DNA of 64,000 bases from an uncultured Bacillaceae bacterium (GCA_937951955.1 CALGAD010000108.1:1-64000), one strand, 5' to 3'. Shown: positions 36,596 to 45,895, counted from the first letter of the stretch. The notes: a model not told the origin generated them from the sequence alone. Program-made: numbers and translations.

Positions 36596-36800
36596 AAAGA
36601 TGTCCTCCTTTAGTAAAAATAATCATGCTCGGTTCTGATGGATAAACATCCATCGCAAATGAACGTTATTGAGCAAATACATTGTGATACGAAATGCTTG
36701 TTATGTCAAAAGAATCAACCTGGTACGGATGAATTGTGTTAATTCCCATCGGATTACTATGAAATGTGCTGCCGATAAAAAATTATATCTAAAAATGGAA
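36596..36800. other. tcyP upstream region
   Basis: AT-rich DNA upstream of tcyP without a recognisable gene. ATGGATGTTTATCCAT-like inverted sequence near 36635-36652 is the only local symmetry. A promoter for tcyP must lie here but was not confidently located. Confidence 0.4.
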
Positions 36801-36992
36801 CGAAAAGCTACACATATGAACGAATTTTTGTTAAAAATGCCCAAAATAGCGATGAAATTGCCCAAAACGCAAGACAATTTACTCAAAATTTCAGGGAATT
36901 TACCCAAATCCAAGCCCAAAATACTCAAATTACAATCCGATTTGCTCAAAAAAGAAGGAAATTTGCTCAAATTACATCGGAATTTACCCGAA
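36801..36992. repeat. 21-bp phased degenerate repeat tract 1
   Basis: A CAAA or CGAA core preceded by CCC or CTC recurs at 36821, 36842, 36863, 36884, 36905, 36926, 36947, 36968 and 36989: exactly 21 bp apart each time, with a probable further unit at 36801. Good units read AATTTGCTCAAATT, a quasi-palindrome. Bases between cores are poorly conserved. An open frame of 7-codon repeats runs through it on either strand as a by-product of the period. Intergenic between the end of the GT2 gene and the tcyP start. Confidence 0.85.
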
Positions 36993-37004
36993 TTGAAAAT
37001 GTCA

Positions 37005-38015
37005 TTACCTTTCATCCGTAAAATCTAGCCCGTCTTCTGATAAATTCTTATCAACCTCCGGCAACATCGGTTTGGTAAATAAATCAATTTCCACAGTATA
37101 TTTCGGTCGGGCTTTCAATTCAAAAAACATTTTTCCGATGTACTCTCCGATAATCCCCAGCGCGATAAACTGCAAGCCGCTTATAAACGAAAGAGACAGG
37201 AACAGTAAAAACAAACGATCAAATGAATGCTGTATGAGTGCAAATCGTGTAACTGCCAAACCAAGAAATAGGAGAAGTCCTCCGAAGAGCGCGATCAGGC
37301 GGATCGGCATGATGGAAAACGATGTGATCCCGTTCATGGCAAGAGCGAGCATCTTTTTTAATGGATATTTTGTCTCGCCTTTTAAGCGCACCTTTCGATC
37401 GTAATACACCTTTGTAGAAGGCAGACCGATGTGCGGGATGATACCCCGTAAAAAAATATGCGCTTCTTGAAAGCGGAATAGTTCCTTCATTGCCCGCTGG
37501 CTCAGCAACCGAAAATCGGCATGATTCTCGATGACAGGGACTCCCAATTTATTAAGCAAGCGGTAAAACGAAATAGCACTATACCGTTTAAAACGAGAAT
37601 CCACAGAGCGATCCCGGCGTACGCCATAAACGATATCGTACCCTTCATGAAACTTATCGATAAATTTATAAATAGCGAGAATATCATCCTGTAAATCGGC
37701 ATCGATCGTAATGGCACAATCCATCGCCCGTACCGTTTCTAGACCGGCGAGTAAAGCGTTTTGATGACCGACATTGCGCGCAAGCTTAACGCCTGTAACG
37801 AGCGAATTTTTTACACTTGCCATCGCAATCAATGACCAGGTGCGGTCCTCGCTGCCATCATCGACAAAAACGAGACGACTGCGTGCGTGGACACGTCCCT
37901 TTTCGATTAAATCGGTAAGAACTTTTGTTAACTGCGTGATTGTTTCCGAAAGCACTTCTTCTTCGTTATAACATGGGACCACGATGGCTAAAGCGGGTAG
38001 CTGATCACGATTCAC
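37005..38015 (-). CDS. ykoT: Family 2 glycosyltransferase, YkoT/GtrB type
   Basis: A 336-residue bactoprenol-linked sugar transferase candidate. The GT-A domain (1-230) has VVPCYNEEEVLSETI, the VDDGSEDRTW nucleotide motif, TIDADLQDD as the metal-binding site and KGETKYPLKKML before two C-terminal membrane helices (about 235-305). DPM1/GtrB-type enzymes move a sugar from a nucleotide to undecaprenyl phosphate on the inner face. The YkoS-like gene ends six bases before its GTG start on the same strand, reproducing the ykoT-ykoS pairing of B. subtilis, so together they likely make and use a lipid-linked sugar for cell-surface decoration. Confidence 0.86.
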   Translation of the reverse strand: MNRDQLPALAIVVPCYNEEEVLSETITQLTKVLTDLIEKGRVHARSRLVFVDDGSEDRTWSLIAMASVKNSLVTGVKLARNVGHQNALLAGLETVRAMDCAITIDADLQDDILAIYKFIDKFHEGYDIVYGVRRDRSVDSRFKRYSAISFYRLLNKLGVPVIENHADFRLLSQRAMKELFRFQEAHIFLRGIIPHIGLPSTKVYYDRKVRLKGETKYPLKKMLALAMNGITSFSIMPIRLIALFGGLLLFLGLAVTRFALIQHSFDRLFLLFLSLSFISGLQFIALGIIGEYIGKMFFELKARPKYTVEIDLFTKPMLPEVDKNLSEDGLDFTDER

Positions 38016-38021
38016 TATACC

Positions 38022-39713
38022 TTATCTCCCTTCATCATGCTGTAGAACGACTTCGTACAGGTAAATGCGCCATGCTGAATCCTTATGATCGAAGATTTTT
38101 TTCAGTTCCAGGTTATTGTCCCGGGCATTTTCGATTGGGATACTGGAGAAAATGTACCTTCCGCCCATGTCATAAAATTGCTTTGTATTAAGCTGCAAAT
38201 GTCGAATCGTCTTTTTTGAGTTTTTCTTAAAGTCATATTTTTTACCGAGTTCATCGACAAAGATATAACAACGACTGCCCCATTCATCGAAATACGTTCG
38301 CAATGTCTTGTTTTTTTCCAATTCTTGTTCGATAATCTTGCGAAATTCATATTTATATTGAAGCGGATACGTATTATTGTATGTATCCAGAGTATAAAAC
38401 CCGTTGTATTGGGGGATGGCCGGATGAAGACCGATACTGGCCGTACGGTATGTGGACTTGTCGCGACCGATGAATTCCGCAATATCTTGAAACTGCTCCT
38501 CGGCGAAAAATTCTTTAAAACTCGGTGTGTGATGGATGATTCGGTAATGAATTTCTTCATTGAACGGCATCAAAACGATGAGCTGTCCGATTAAAGCGAA
38601 ATAGACAAGTTTGCGAAATTGTCGCTCCCAGAGGTAGCGTAGGGATAAACCAAAACTGAAATAAATGATTAAAGGTCGTAAAAAGTGAAAGCGGGCAAAA
38701 TTAAATGTATTTAAAAACGAAATGTTTTCTTTCAACGGAATCCAGATTACATTAAACCAGAGGGCGTACCAAAAAGATAAAACGTAATTGATGATGAACA
38801 AGAAAACCAATAATTTTTCCTGTTTCCATTCCCGCCGGTAAAAAATAAGAAAGAATGAAAAAACTATAATCGGCAAGATAACGAAGGTGTGGACGGTCAT
38901 GACATGGTTATGACCGAGAAGAAAGTTTTTCAAAGATAATCGCAAAGTGCGTAAAAAATGATGACGGGATGAAATAAACTCCACACGATGGGAAACATCA
39001 CCACTAAAAATCGTACTGTAAACGAGCCGGTATTCGACGAGAAGGAACATCCCGGACATGAGCGAGATACTAAATAAAAAGCGCCAGTTCCAGTTTCTTT
39101 TCGTGAAAAGATCATAGAGCCAGATGCAACTAACTCCCACCAGGAAAAAGAAAAAGCCGAGAACGAGACTCGCATAAAAGGGCAGGAGGATGATAGGAAG
39201 CCACTCTTTCCACGTGGCAACACCTTTTCGGATCCGTAAAAAGGCCCATAATGCTAATGGATGTCCCAATGTGCTCAACATTCCCGACGGCCAGAAGGGG
39301 GTCAGACTAAAGGCTAAAGCGACACCGGCGCCAATCCAGAATAATCGCTCCGGTAAAAAATCTTTTAACAATACATACATCCCGATAAAAGCAAAAATCC
39401 GGGTAATCGTTTGACTGAGGGCATAAGCCAGCATCGTTGGTAACAGGGCATGGAGCCAGACAATGCCGGTCAGTTCAGATCCGATAGCATATCGGGGCAG
39501 CCCGTTGATCACCTGGGGGATTTTCGCATCGAGCGGTCCAAACATTTGCCCCGACTCGACGAGTACTTTATACCAGGCGAGATTGGAATCCAGATTGTCA
39601 TGGACGCGAATATGCGCCTCCTCGCCCAGAATGAATAAGGGAGCAACAAAACATAAAATCATGATAAAACAAAGGAAAACGACGAAGTCCTCTCTTTTTA
39701 AACAATCAGGCAC
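38022..39713 (-). CDS. ykoS: DUF6044 polytopic membrane protein, YkoS-like
   Basis: A 563-residue protein with about eleven helices and a long C-terminal region outside (about 420-563). An acidic motif in the first outer loop (RVHDNLDSNLAWYK) resembles the catalytic loop of GT-C glycosyltransferases. Together with the adjacent GT2 gene this suggests transfer of a lipid-linked sugar onto a wall or membrane polymer outside the cell; this is inference, as the family is not characterised to my knowledge. The start is GTG at 39713, seven bases after GGGGG; a TTG three codons earlier touches that site. Confidence 0.82.
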   Translation of the reverse strand: MPDCLKREDFVVFLCFIMILCFVAPLFILGEEAHIRVHDNLDSNLAWYKVLVESGQMFGPLDAKIPQVINGLPRYAIGSELTGIVWLHALLPTMLAYALSQTITRIFAFIGMYVLLKDFLPERLFWIGAGVALAFSLTPFWPSGMLSTLGHPLALWAFLRIRKGVATWKEWLPIILLPFYASLVLGFFFFLVGVSCIWLYDLFTKRNWNWRFLFSISLMSGMFLLVEYRLVYSTIFSGDVSHRVEFISSRHHFLRTLRLSLKNFLLGHNHVMTVHTFVILPIIVFSFFLIFYRREWKQEKLLVFLFIINYVLSFWYALWFNVIWIPLKENISFLNTFNFARFHFLRPLIIYFSFGLSLRYLWERQFRKLVYFALIGQLIVLMPFNEEIHYRIIHHTPSFKEFFAEEQFQDIAEFIGRDKSTYRTASIGLHPAIPQYNGFYTLDTYNNTYPLQYKYEFRKIIEQELEKNKTLRTYFDEWGSRCYIFVDELGKKYDFKKNSKKTIRHLQLNTKQFYDMGGRYIFSSIPIENARDNNLELKKIFDHKDSAWRIYLYEVVLQHDEGR

Positions 39714-39722
39714 CAGTAGCAA

Positions 39723-40064
39723 CCCCCAGATAAGCGGTAAACAAGTACGATAACAACTTCATTTTTTGACATTATTCTGATAATGTTACTTTTCCACAAA
39801 TTGGCTCTAACTATGCACCGATTTGTTTTTGTGACAAAACTTGCTCGTGCTCATAAAAAACAATAATCGGCCAACACTATATTGAAAGAAAACAATTCCG
39901 AAAATCAGTGCAAAAAAGTGGCGAAAAAGTTATTAAAGCGATAATAATGCAAGATAATGCATGAGAATAACGTATTCGTAGTATAAATTCAGGATAATAG
40001 AACGATTTTCGCCCGATACTTCTAGATTTAGCGAAAATTTAGCAAGGTCGATGAATCGGGCTTG
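39723..40064. other. Gene-free AT-rich region
   Basis: About 340 bp without a supported gene upstream of both divergent genes. I see no phased repeats and no strong inverted repeat; promoters for the YkoS/YkoT pair presumably lie here. Confidence 0.4.
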
Positions 40065-40073
40065 TGGTATAAT
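40065..40073 (+). promoter_or_regulatory. Extended -10 promoter of the CNNM/CorC gene
   Basis: TGGTATAAT: a TG extension and consensus TATAAT, about 50 bp before the gene. The -35 region is weak, as is common with extended -10 promoters. Confidence 0.65.
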
Positions 40074-40121
40074 TGAAATTAAAAGATTGGCTGCGAAAAC
40101 GAATATTTTACTTTAAAAGGA

Positions 40122-41474
40122 ATGGTGATTGTTCTTTTGGACAGTTTTCTGACGTCAGTAATCATAGTTTTGCTCTTAATTATTATGAACGGGATTTTTT
40201 CCATGACGGAATTAGCGATCGTGACATCAAAAAAATCCCGCCTGGAAAAACGAGCAGAAGATGGCGATTCACGTGCCAAATATGCGTTACAGCTGGCAAA
40301 TAACCCGAATCAACTGCTATCCACAATCCAAATCGGTATTACCCTGATCGGAATCGTAACCGGTGCGATTGGTGGGGCAGCGATTGCCGAACAGTTAAAA
40401 GTATATGTAGAACAGGTCAATTTCTTAAGACCCTTTGCCTTGGAATTTAGCATGATCGTTGTGATGAGCTTGTCGACATATTTATCCTTAATTATCGGTG
40501 AACTCGTACCGAAGCGGCTGGCGATGTCGAATCCAGAAGCGATCTCGATGATCGTTGCCAAACCGATGACCTTTTTCTCCAAAGTCGGTAAACCGCTAAT
40601 CTGGGTCCTCGGTAAATCGACAGACTTTGTCTTAAAACTTTTACGGGTCAAACCGAATAACGAACCGGAAGTGACCGAAGAAGAAATCACCCAGATGATT
40701 GAACAGGGCGTCTATAGCGGGGTCGTTGAAGAAATTGAACACGAGATGGTGGAACAAATTTTCTGGATGGGTGATCAGCGATTAGGGGATATTTTAACAC
40801 CACGAACGCAAGTCGTTTGGCTCGATATCGATAAGCCCTTTCATGAAAATCTCGCGAAAATGAATGATAGCCTTCATTCGAAGTTTCCGGTCGGAAAGGG
40901 CAGTCTGGATAACTTTTTAGGGATTATTCATACAAAAGATGTGTTTCGCAAATTAGTAGCCAATGAAAAGTTTAAACTGGAGGATTGCATTAGCGATACG
41001 CTAGTGCTTCCGGAATCGATGAAAGTATTCCAGGCTCTGGAAGCGTTAAAATCCTCGGGCAATCATGAAGCCATTGTCATCGATGAATACGGTGGTATTG
41101 AAGGGTTCGTCACCTTGCATGATTTTATGGAAAATATTGTCGGTGATATGCCGCAAAAAAATGAACCGGATGAAGATCCGCAAATCATTCAACGGGATGA
41201 CCGTACCTGGTTAGCGGACGGACTCGTGCCCATCGATGATTTTATCCGTTATTTCGATTTAGAAGATGTGGAAATTTTACGGGGAGGCAATCGCTTTCAC
41301 ACGTTAGGCGGTTTTATCACGAATTACCTCGGTGATATTCCCCGCGTGAAAGATACCGTTCCCGTTGAAAACTATTTACTCGAAGTGATCGATATGGACC
41401 ATGTCCGTGTGGACAAAGTGATGGTTCATTTGCTGGAAGATGAAGAGGAAAACCGATTAAACGAAGAAGATTAA
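40122..41474 (+). CDS. CNNM/CorC-type membrane protein (hemolysin family, UPF0053)
   Basis: A 450-residue protein: DUF21 membrane domain (about 1-195) with NGIFSMTELAIVTSKKSRLEKRAEDGD, a CBS pair (about 210-335; LTPRTQVVWLD and GIIHTKDVF), and a CorC_HlyC FAD-like C-terminal domain (about 350-435; DDFIRYFDLEDVE and GGFITNYLGDIPRV). Family members export or regulate Mg2+ or other divalent cations. The ATG at 40122 is very close to AAAAGG; TTG at 40137, with GGTGATT six bases ahead and giving MDSFLTSVII, is an equally good start. Confidence 0.88.
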   Translation: MVIVLLDSFLTSVIIVLLLIIMNGIFSMTELAIVTSKKSRLEKRAEDGDSRAKYALQLANNPNQLLSTIQIGITLIGIVTGAIGGAAIAEQLKVYVEQVNFLRPFALEFSMIVVMSLSTYLSLIIGELVPKRLAMSNPEAISMIVAKPMTFFSKVGKPLIWVLGKSTDFVLKLLRVKPNNEPEVTEEEITQMIEQGVYSGVVEEIEHEMVEQIFWMGDQRLGDILTPRTQVVWLDIDKPFHENLAKMNDSLHSKFPVGKGSLDNFLGIIHTKDVFRKLVANEKFKLEDCISDTLVLPESMKVFQALEALKSSGNHEAIVIDEYGGIEGFVTLHDFMENIVGDMPQKNEPDEDPQIIQRDDRTWLADGLVPIDDFIRYFDLEDVEILRGGNRFHTLGGFITNYLGDIPRVKDTVPVENYLLEVIDMDHVRVDKVMVHLLEDEEENRLNEED

Positions 41475-41481
41475 TAAAAAT

Positions 41482-41527
41482 AAGGCCTATTTAGCCAGCA
41501 GGTTGCTAGTTAAATAAGGCCTTTTTT
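41482..41527 (+). terminator. Terminator of the CNNM/CorC gene
   Basis: AAGGCCTATTTA against TAAATAAGGCCTT (one bulge) followed by TTTTTT. Confidence 0.85.
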
Positions 41528-41579
41528 AATGATTTGTTTAATAAAGGTGTCGACAAATAAAACATTCCACTGCAATCGT

Positions 41580-41768
41580 TCAAGATTTCGGCAGTGAACG
41601 CAACATTTGCCGTAAATTCCGCAATTCCGCCTCAATCTCGGTCAGCACTTCTTCCCCTTTTGTCGTACTGCTGCCGACATACGTTGCTTTTTCTAAATCG
41701 GCTTGAATGCGAACGTAATCGCTTTTTAACTCCTCGATCTTTTTTTCAATCTCTTCTCGTGTCAACAT
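41580..41768 (-). CDS. Small coiled-coil protein, SE1832 family-like
   Basis: A 62-residue acidic, fully helical protein with heptad-like spacing (EEIEKKIEELKSDYVRIQ, then EVLTEIEAELRNLRQML). I associate this pattern with the small SE1832-type family of Bacilli, of unknown function. ATG follows GGGGGCGGAG, a good ribosome site. It is transcribed alone on the minus strand. Confidence 0.75.
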   Translation of the reverse strand: MLTREEIEKKIEELKSDYVRIQADLEKATYVGSSTTKGEEVLTEIEAELRNLRQMLRSLPKS

Positions 41769-41930
41769 CTCCGCCCCCTCTGTTCAAGTCAATCACTTTC
41801 AGGAAATGCCACGGGCTTTTTCCTGCTTTTAAAACAAATACCGTAATCACGAAAGCTGGCTACTCTCTCTTATCATACCATGAGAAGAACGCATATTCAG
41901 TTACAAGGTCTTAACGGCCGGAGAAGCTAT

Positions 41931-41972
41931 TAAAAAAGAAATATCCCTCCCGGTCGTATTCCACCAGGAGGG
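41931..41972 (-). terminator. Terminator of the CoA-transferase gene
   Basis: On the minus strand CCCTCCTGGT pairs with ACCGGGAGGG (one mismatch), followed by ATATTTCTTTTTT. Confidence 0.75.
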
Positions 41973-42007
41973 GGGAGAAAAAGGAAGGTGATTGCAAACA
42001 GCGAAGA

Positions 42008-43522
42008 TTAATTATGCTGTAACACTTTCTCCAGCATCGATCCGGTTTTGGCATAACGGACATGCCATGAAAAGGCCTTTTCCAATACGTGGGGAGTTTG
42101 ACCACCGTACTGGAGTGCTTCATTATAATAATCCCACAATTGTTTCCGGAACTTCGGATGTGCACAAGTTTCGATGATAAGTTCGGCTCGTTCTCTCGGA
42201 GCAAGGCCTCTTAAATCAGCATATCCCTGTTCGGTAATGAGCACATCGACGTCGTGTTCCGTATGGTCCACATGGCTGACAAACGGAACGATGCTCGAAA
42301 TTTCTCCATTTTTCGCAGTTGATTTTGTGACGAAAATGCCTAGACGGGCATTGCGTGCAAAATCGCCAGAACCGCCGATTCCGTTCATCATATTCGTTCC
42401 AGCTACATGGGTTGAATTCACGTTTCCGTAAATATCCGCCTCAAGGGCCGTATTAATGGAAATCAATCCTAACCGGCGAATAATCTCCGGTAAATTCGAT
42501 ATTTCTTGTGGTCGTAAAACTAATTTATCGCGATATTTTTCAAAATTGCTATAGACTTGCTTGCCCTTTTCTTCAGATAGCGTAATGGAACATGCGGAAG
42601 CAAAACGCACCTTTCCTGCATCGATTAATTCAAAGACGGCATCCTGTAGTACTTCCGAATACACTTCCAGGTCTTCAAATTCTGAATCAACCATACCGTG
42701 TAATACGGCATTGGCCACAGTACCGATTCCGGACTGGATCGGTGCTAATTTCTCCGTTAACCGGCCGGCTTTAATTTCTTTGCGTAAAAAGTCAAGCAGA
42801 TAGTTAGCCATAATTTGTGTTTCCTCATCCGGCGGTGTGATGGTAGACGGAGAATCATGGCGTTCAGAGATAACAATTCCCGCGATTTTATCAAAATCAA
42901 CAGGAATACCGATTGTACCGATGCGATCATCGACCTTTGTTAACGGTACCGGTTTCCGTTCTCCTTGTTTGCCAAGATCATAAATATCATGGACACCGAT
43001 CAACGCTCTTGGTGCAGCAATGTTGAGTTCAACAATCACTTTTTCGGCTTTCTCGACAAATATCGGTGAGTTCCCTACTGAAGTCGTTGGAATAATCAAT
43101 CCATCATCCGTAATGGCGACTGCTTCGATGATGGCATAATCGATTTTACCTAATAAATCGGCCCGAATAAGTTCAGCGACATGGGAAAGATGCGGGTCAA
43201 CGAAATGAAAAGCTCCTTCGTTGATTTTATTCCGCATCGTCCGATCGGCCTGAAACGGGAGCCGTTTTAACAGCATATCATTTTCAGCAAATAATTTATC
43301 GATATCCGACCCTAACGAAGCTCCTGTGAAAACGTTTACTCTCAATGGAAATTTTTTAGCCCTTTTCACAAGAGCAAGCGGAACTTCCTTCGCATCACCC
43401 GAACGCGTAAAGCCGCTTAACCCCAATGTCATCCCGTCTTTGATCCAGGAGGCTGCTTCTTCAGCTGAAACAATGCGCTCCTGCAGAACGTCCGGCAAAT
43501 AACCGGTCAGCTGTTTCTCCAC
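42008..43522 (-). CDS. Acetyl-CoA hydrolase / succinyl-CoA:acetate CoA-transferase family
   Basis: A 504-residue class I CoA-transferase of the Cat1/ScpC/AarC type. The substrate glycine loop IGVHDIYD-type region, GIGTVANAVLHG and the catalytic glutamate in NTALEADIYGNVNSTHV are visible, followed by NGIGGSGDFARNA and the late LITEQGYADLRGLAPRERA. It exchanges CoA between succinate, acetate or propionate, linking acetate handling to the TCA cycle. The start is GTG at 43522, six bases after AAAGAGGGG, giving the family's usual length; a TTG ten codons upstream has no site. The LytTR gene lies 150 bp upstream on the same strand. Confidence 0.9.
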   Translation of the reverse strand: MEKQLTGYLPDVLQERIVSAEEAASWIKDGMTLGLSGFTRSGDAKEVPLALVKRAKKFPLRVNVFTGASLGSDIDKLFAENDMLLKRLPFQADRTMRNKINEGAFHFVDPHLSHVAELIRADLLGKIDYAIIEAVAITDDGLIIPTTSVGNSPIFVEKAEKVIVELNIAAPRALIGVHDIYDLGKQGERKPVPLTKVDDRIGTIGIPVDFDKIAGIVISERHDSPSTITPPDEETQIMANYLLDFLRKEIKAGRLTEKLAPIQSGIGTVANAVLHGMVDSEFEDLEVYSEVLQDAVFELIDAGKVRFASACSITLSEEKGKQVYSNFEKYRDKLVLRPQEISNLPEIIRRLGLISINTALEADIYGNVNSTHVAGTNMMNGIGGSGDFARNARLGIFVTKSTAKNGEISSIVPFVSHVDHTEHDVDVLITEQGYADLRGLAPRERAELIIETCAHPKFRKQLWDYYNEALQYGGQTPHVLEKAFSWHVRYAKTGSMLEKVLQHN

Positions 43523-43672
43523 GCAAATCCCCTCTTTATCATGGTTTTTCAAGCATCATATCATGTTAAAAATGGAGAAACAGCTGAAAAAGAATAAGTG
43601 ACAAATTTTTGTATTAATATAGAAATTTTTATGAATAAAAAATACGATATTGTAAAGATTGTAAACAATATA

Positions 43673-44341
43673 TCAAAATAATAAAAACTTCCGAAATGAA
43701 CTGGCAAACGTTTGACTAACGGGAACACGATCACCATTTTCCATAATTAATAAAAAGGTGGAGTGGAAGTCCGGCTGAATTTCGGCAATGGCATCCACAT
43801 TGACGATAAACGAACGATGACAGCGAATAAAACGATCCGGTGGTAATAAGTTTTCTAAAACGGATAAATTGTATTTGTGCATCCCGGACATATCCCGGCT
43901 GTAAATCTTTGCTTTTCGGTTTACAGCTTCCAGATAAATAATATCGTCGACGGCAATTGGATACCAGCAGTCGTCATTTTTAACCGTTAAATGTTTTGGA
44001 TAAGCGATCGTCGTTCCGATCGGAAAAATGGCGGTCACACAACCTTGGGGTTTGCCATTTTCAATAACAGGAACACCTAGCCCGTAATACGACTTTCCAA
44101 ACACACTACTATCAATATAAGAAAATACTTTTTGACGCAAGGTTAAGGCTTTATGTGTTGCAGAACCCGAACGAATCTCATCCCCTGGTTTAATCTTTAA
44201 ATCGATGACCCGGCTCGGTTTGTAATAGATGAACTCGCGATTGTTGGCAACGGCATAGGAAGTTTCATTGGGTAAAAACGTCGTCAATGCTTCCATCAAT
44301 GCTTTCGTATTTTTTTGCGGCTGAATAGCAAACTGTTCCAC
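43673..44341 (-). CDS. LytTR-family transcription regulator with N-terminal sensor-like domain
   Basis: A 222-residue protein. The C-terminal ~100 residues form a LytTR DNA-binding domain (IIYLEAVNRKAKIYS, FIRCHRSFIVNVDAIAEIQ). The first ~110 residues are not a response-regulator receiver (no phospho-Asp pattern) and look like a small PAS-type ligand domain (NNREFIYYKPSRVIDLKI, YYGLGVPVIENGKPQGCVT). It likely senses a small molecule and controls the adjacent CoA-transferase. The start is GTG at 44341, preceded by AAGGTGA; an ATG 18 bases upstream has no ribosome site. Confidence 0.82.
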   Translation of the reverse strand: MEQFAIQPQKNTKALMEALTTFLPNETSYAVANNREFIYYKPSRVIDLKIKPGDEIRSGSATHKALTLRQKVFSYIDSSVFGKSYYGLGVPVIENGKPQGCVTAIFPIGTTIAYPKHLTVKNDDCWYPIAVDDIIYLEAVNRKAKIYSRDMSGMHKYNLSVLENLLPPDRFIRCHRSFIVNVDAIAEIQPDFHSTFLLIMENGDRVPVSQTFASSFRKFLLF

Positions 44342-44690
44342 AACCATCACCTTGACCATGTTGTTAAAATTGTTTAAAAAGGCAGAAATGTAGGTATTTA
44401 ATCATACATTCATATTACTAAAAAAATTCCCACATAACAAATTTTACGCATAAATAAGCGAAACCATGCATAATAAAGAGGAATGGTAATGACAGAGAAC
44501 GATAATTGTTATTTTAATATAGTTATAGCCAGTATAGGAACGCTTCATCGTTGAATTTTGTAAATGAACAATGTTTATATCTATGGTAAAATTTAGGGGA
44601 AAATAGTGTTTAAAAGGATTATAGAATACGAGTCCAGGTTCAATTTGCAGAAAAATTTAAGCGGTTACAACGATAAGGAGGTTTGAAAAC
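44342..44690. other. Divergent intergenic region, LytTR regulator / kbl
   Basis: About 350 bp of AT-rich DNA that must hold both promoters. TTGAAT at about 44551 with TTTATA 17 bp later, or TGGTAAAAT near 44584, are candidate kbl promoters. No clear LytTR-type direct repeat pair was found. Confidence 0.4.
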
Positions 44691-45881
44691 ATGTCCAGCG
44701 AACGTTTGGAAGCGTTTTTACAGCAAGGTCTCCAGGAGTTGAAAGGTAGAGGGTTATACAATGAAATCGAACCGTTAGAAAGTCCGAACGGCCCGGTGAT
44801 CACAATTAATGGGAAGAAAATGATCAATCTCTCTTCCAACAATTATTTAGGGTTGGCCACAGATGAGCGCCTAAAGGCAGCGGCTAAAGAAGCGATTGAA
44901 GAATATGGAGTGGGGGCCGGAGCGGTCCGGACGATTAACGGAACGCTGGATCTCCATGTGAAACTTGAAGAAACGATCGCTCAATTTAAAGGAACAGAAG
45001 CTGCCATATCGTTCCAGTCTGGCTTTAATTGTAATATGGCGGCAATTTCGGCTGTCATGAATAAAAACGATGCGATTTTGTCGGATGAATTAAACCATGC
45101 TTCCATTATCGATGGTTGCCGATTATCCAAGGCGACGATTATCCGTTATAACCATTCCGATATGGATGATTTACGGAAAAAAGCGAAGGAAGCGAAAGAA
45201 TCCGGGAATTTTGAAAAAATAATGGTCATCACTGACGGGGTATTTTCGATGGACGGGGATATCGCCAAATTACCGGAAATCGTTGAAATTGCGAAGGAAT
45301 ATGACTTGATCGTCTACGTCGACGATGCCCACGGTTCTGGTGTATTAGGAAACGGTGCCGGTACGGTAAAACATTTTGGCTTAGAAAAAGAGATCGATTT
45401 CCAAATCGGAACATTATCCAAGGCCATTGGTGTGATTGGCGGTTACGTTGCTGGAAAAAAATCATTGATTGACTGGTTGAAAGTCCGGGCCCGTCCGTTC
45501 CTGTTCTCCACTGCGGTTACCCCGGCAGATGCCCGTGCCGCTACGGTGGCCATAGAAATTTTAATGAACGATACGAGCCTGGTCGATCGGCTCTGGGAAA
45601 ATGGCCGCTACATGAAAGAAGGCTTGAAAAAGCTTGGCTTCGATATCGGCCAAAGTGAAACACCGATTACCCCCTGTATTATCGGCGATGAAAAGAAAAC
45701 CCAGCTGTTCAGCAAGCGGCTTTTAGAAGAAGGTGTTTATGCAAAAGCGATTGTTTACCCGACGGTACCACGAGGAACCGGACGCATTCGCAATATGCCG
45801 ACTGCTGCCCATACGAAAGAAATGCTGGATGAAGCACTGGCCATCTATGAAAAAGTCGGTAAAGAACTTGAAATCATCTAA
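44691..45881 (+). CDS. kbl: Glycine C-acetyltransferase (2-amino-3-ketobutyrate CoA ligase)
   Basis: PLP enzyme of the alpha-oxoamine synthase family (396 residues) that splits 2-amino-3-ketobutyrate with CoA into glycine and acetyl-CoA. Visible motifs are NLSSNNYLGLA, the GAGAVRTINGT substrate loop, VYVDDAHGSGVLG and the PLP lysine in GTLSKAIGVIGG (near residue 242). AAGGAGG precedes the ATG. The threonine dehydrogenase gene follows 140 bp downstream, giving the two-step threonine-to-glycine pathway, the reverse direction of the thr operon at 10.8-14.5 kb. Confidence 0.95.
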   Translation: MSSERLEAFLQQGLQELKGRGLYNEIEPLESPNGPVITINGKKMINLSSNNYLGLATDERLKAAAKEAIEEYGVGAGAVRTINGTLDLHVKLEETIAQFKGTEAAISFQSGFNCNMAAISAVMNKNDAILSDELNHASIIDGCRLSKATIIRYNHSDMDDLRKKAKEAKESGNFEKIMVITDGVFSMDGDIAKLPEIVEIAKEYDLIVYVDDAHGSGVLGNGAGTVKHFGLEKEIDFQIGTLSKAIGVIGGYVAGKKSLIDWLKVRARPFLFSTAVTPADARAATVAIEILMNDTSLVDRLWENGRYMKEGLKKLGFDIGQSETPITPCIIGDEKKTQLFSKRLLEEGVYAKAIVYPTVPRGTGRIRNMPTAAHTKEMLDEALAIYEKVGKELEII

Positions 45882-45895
45882 CAAAAATCAGCTCA

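Noticed and set aside
36801..36992. CRISPR array
   Set aside because: Units are only 21 bp with a short core and no conserved full-length repeat, no spacer structure of 30 bp or more, and no cas genes in the window.
36669..37028. Open frame of 119 codons with LLK-type repeats
   Set aside because: It arises from the 21-bp phased tract, which keeps a frame open on either strand because 21 is a multiple of 3. No ribosome site, and an equal frame exists on the opposite strand.
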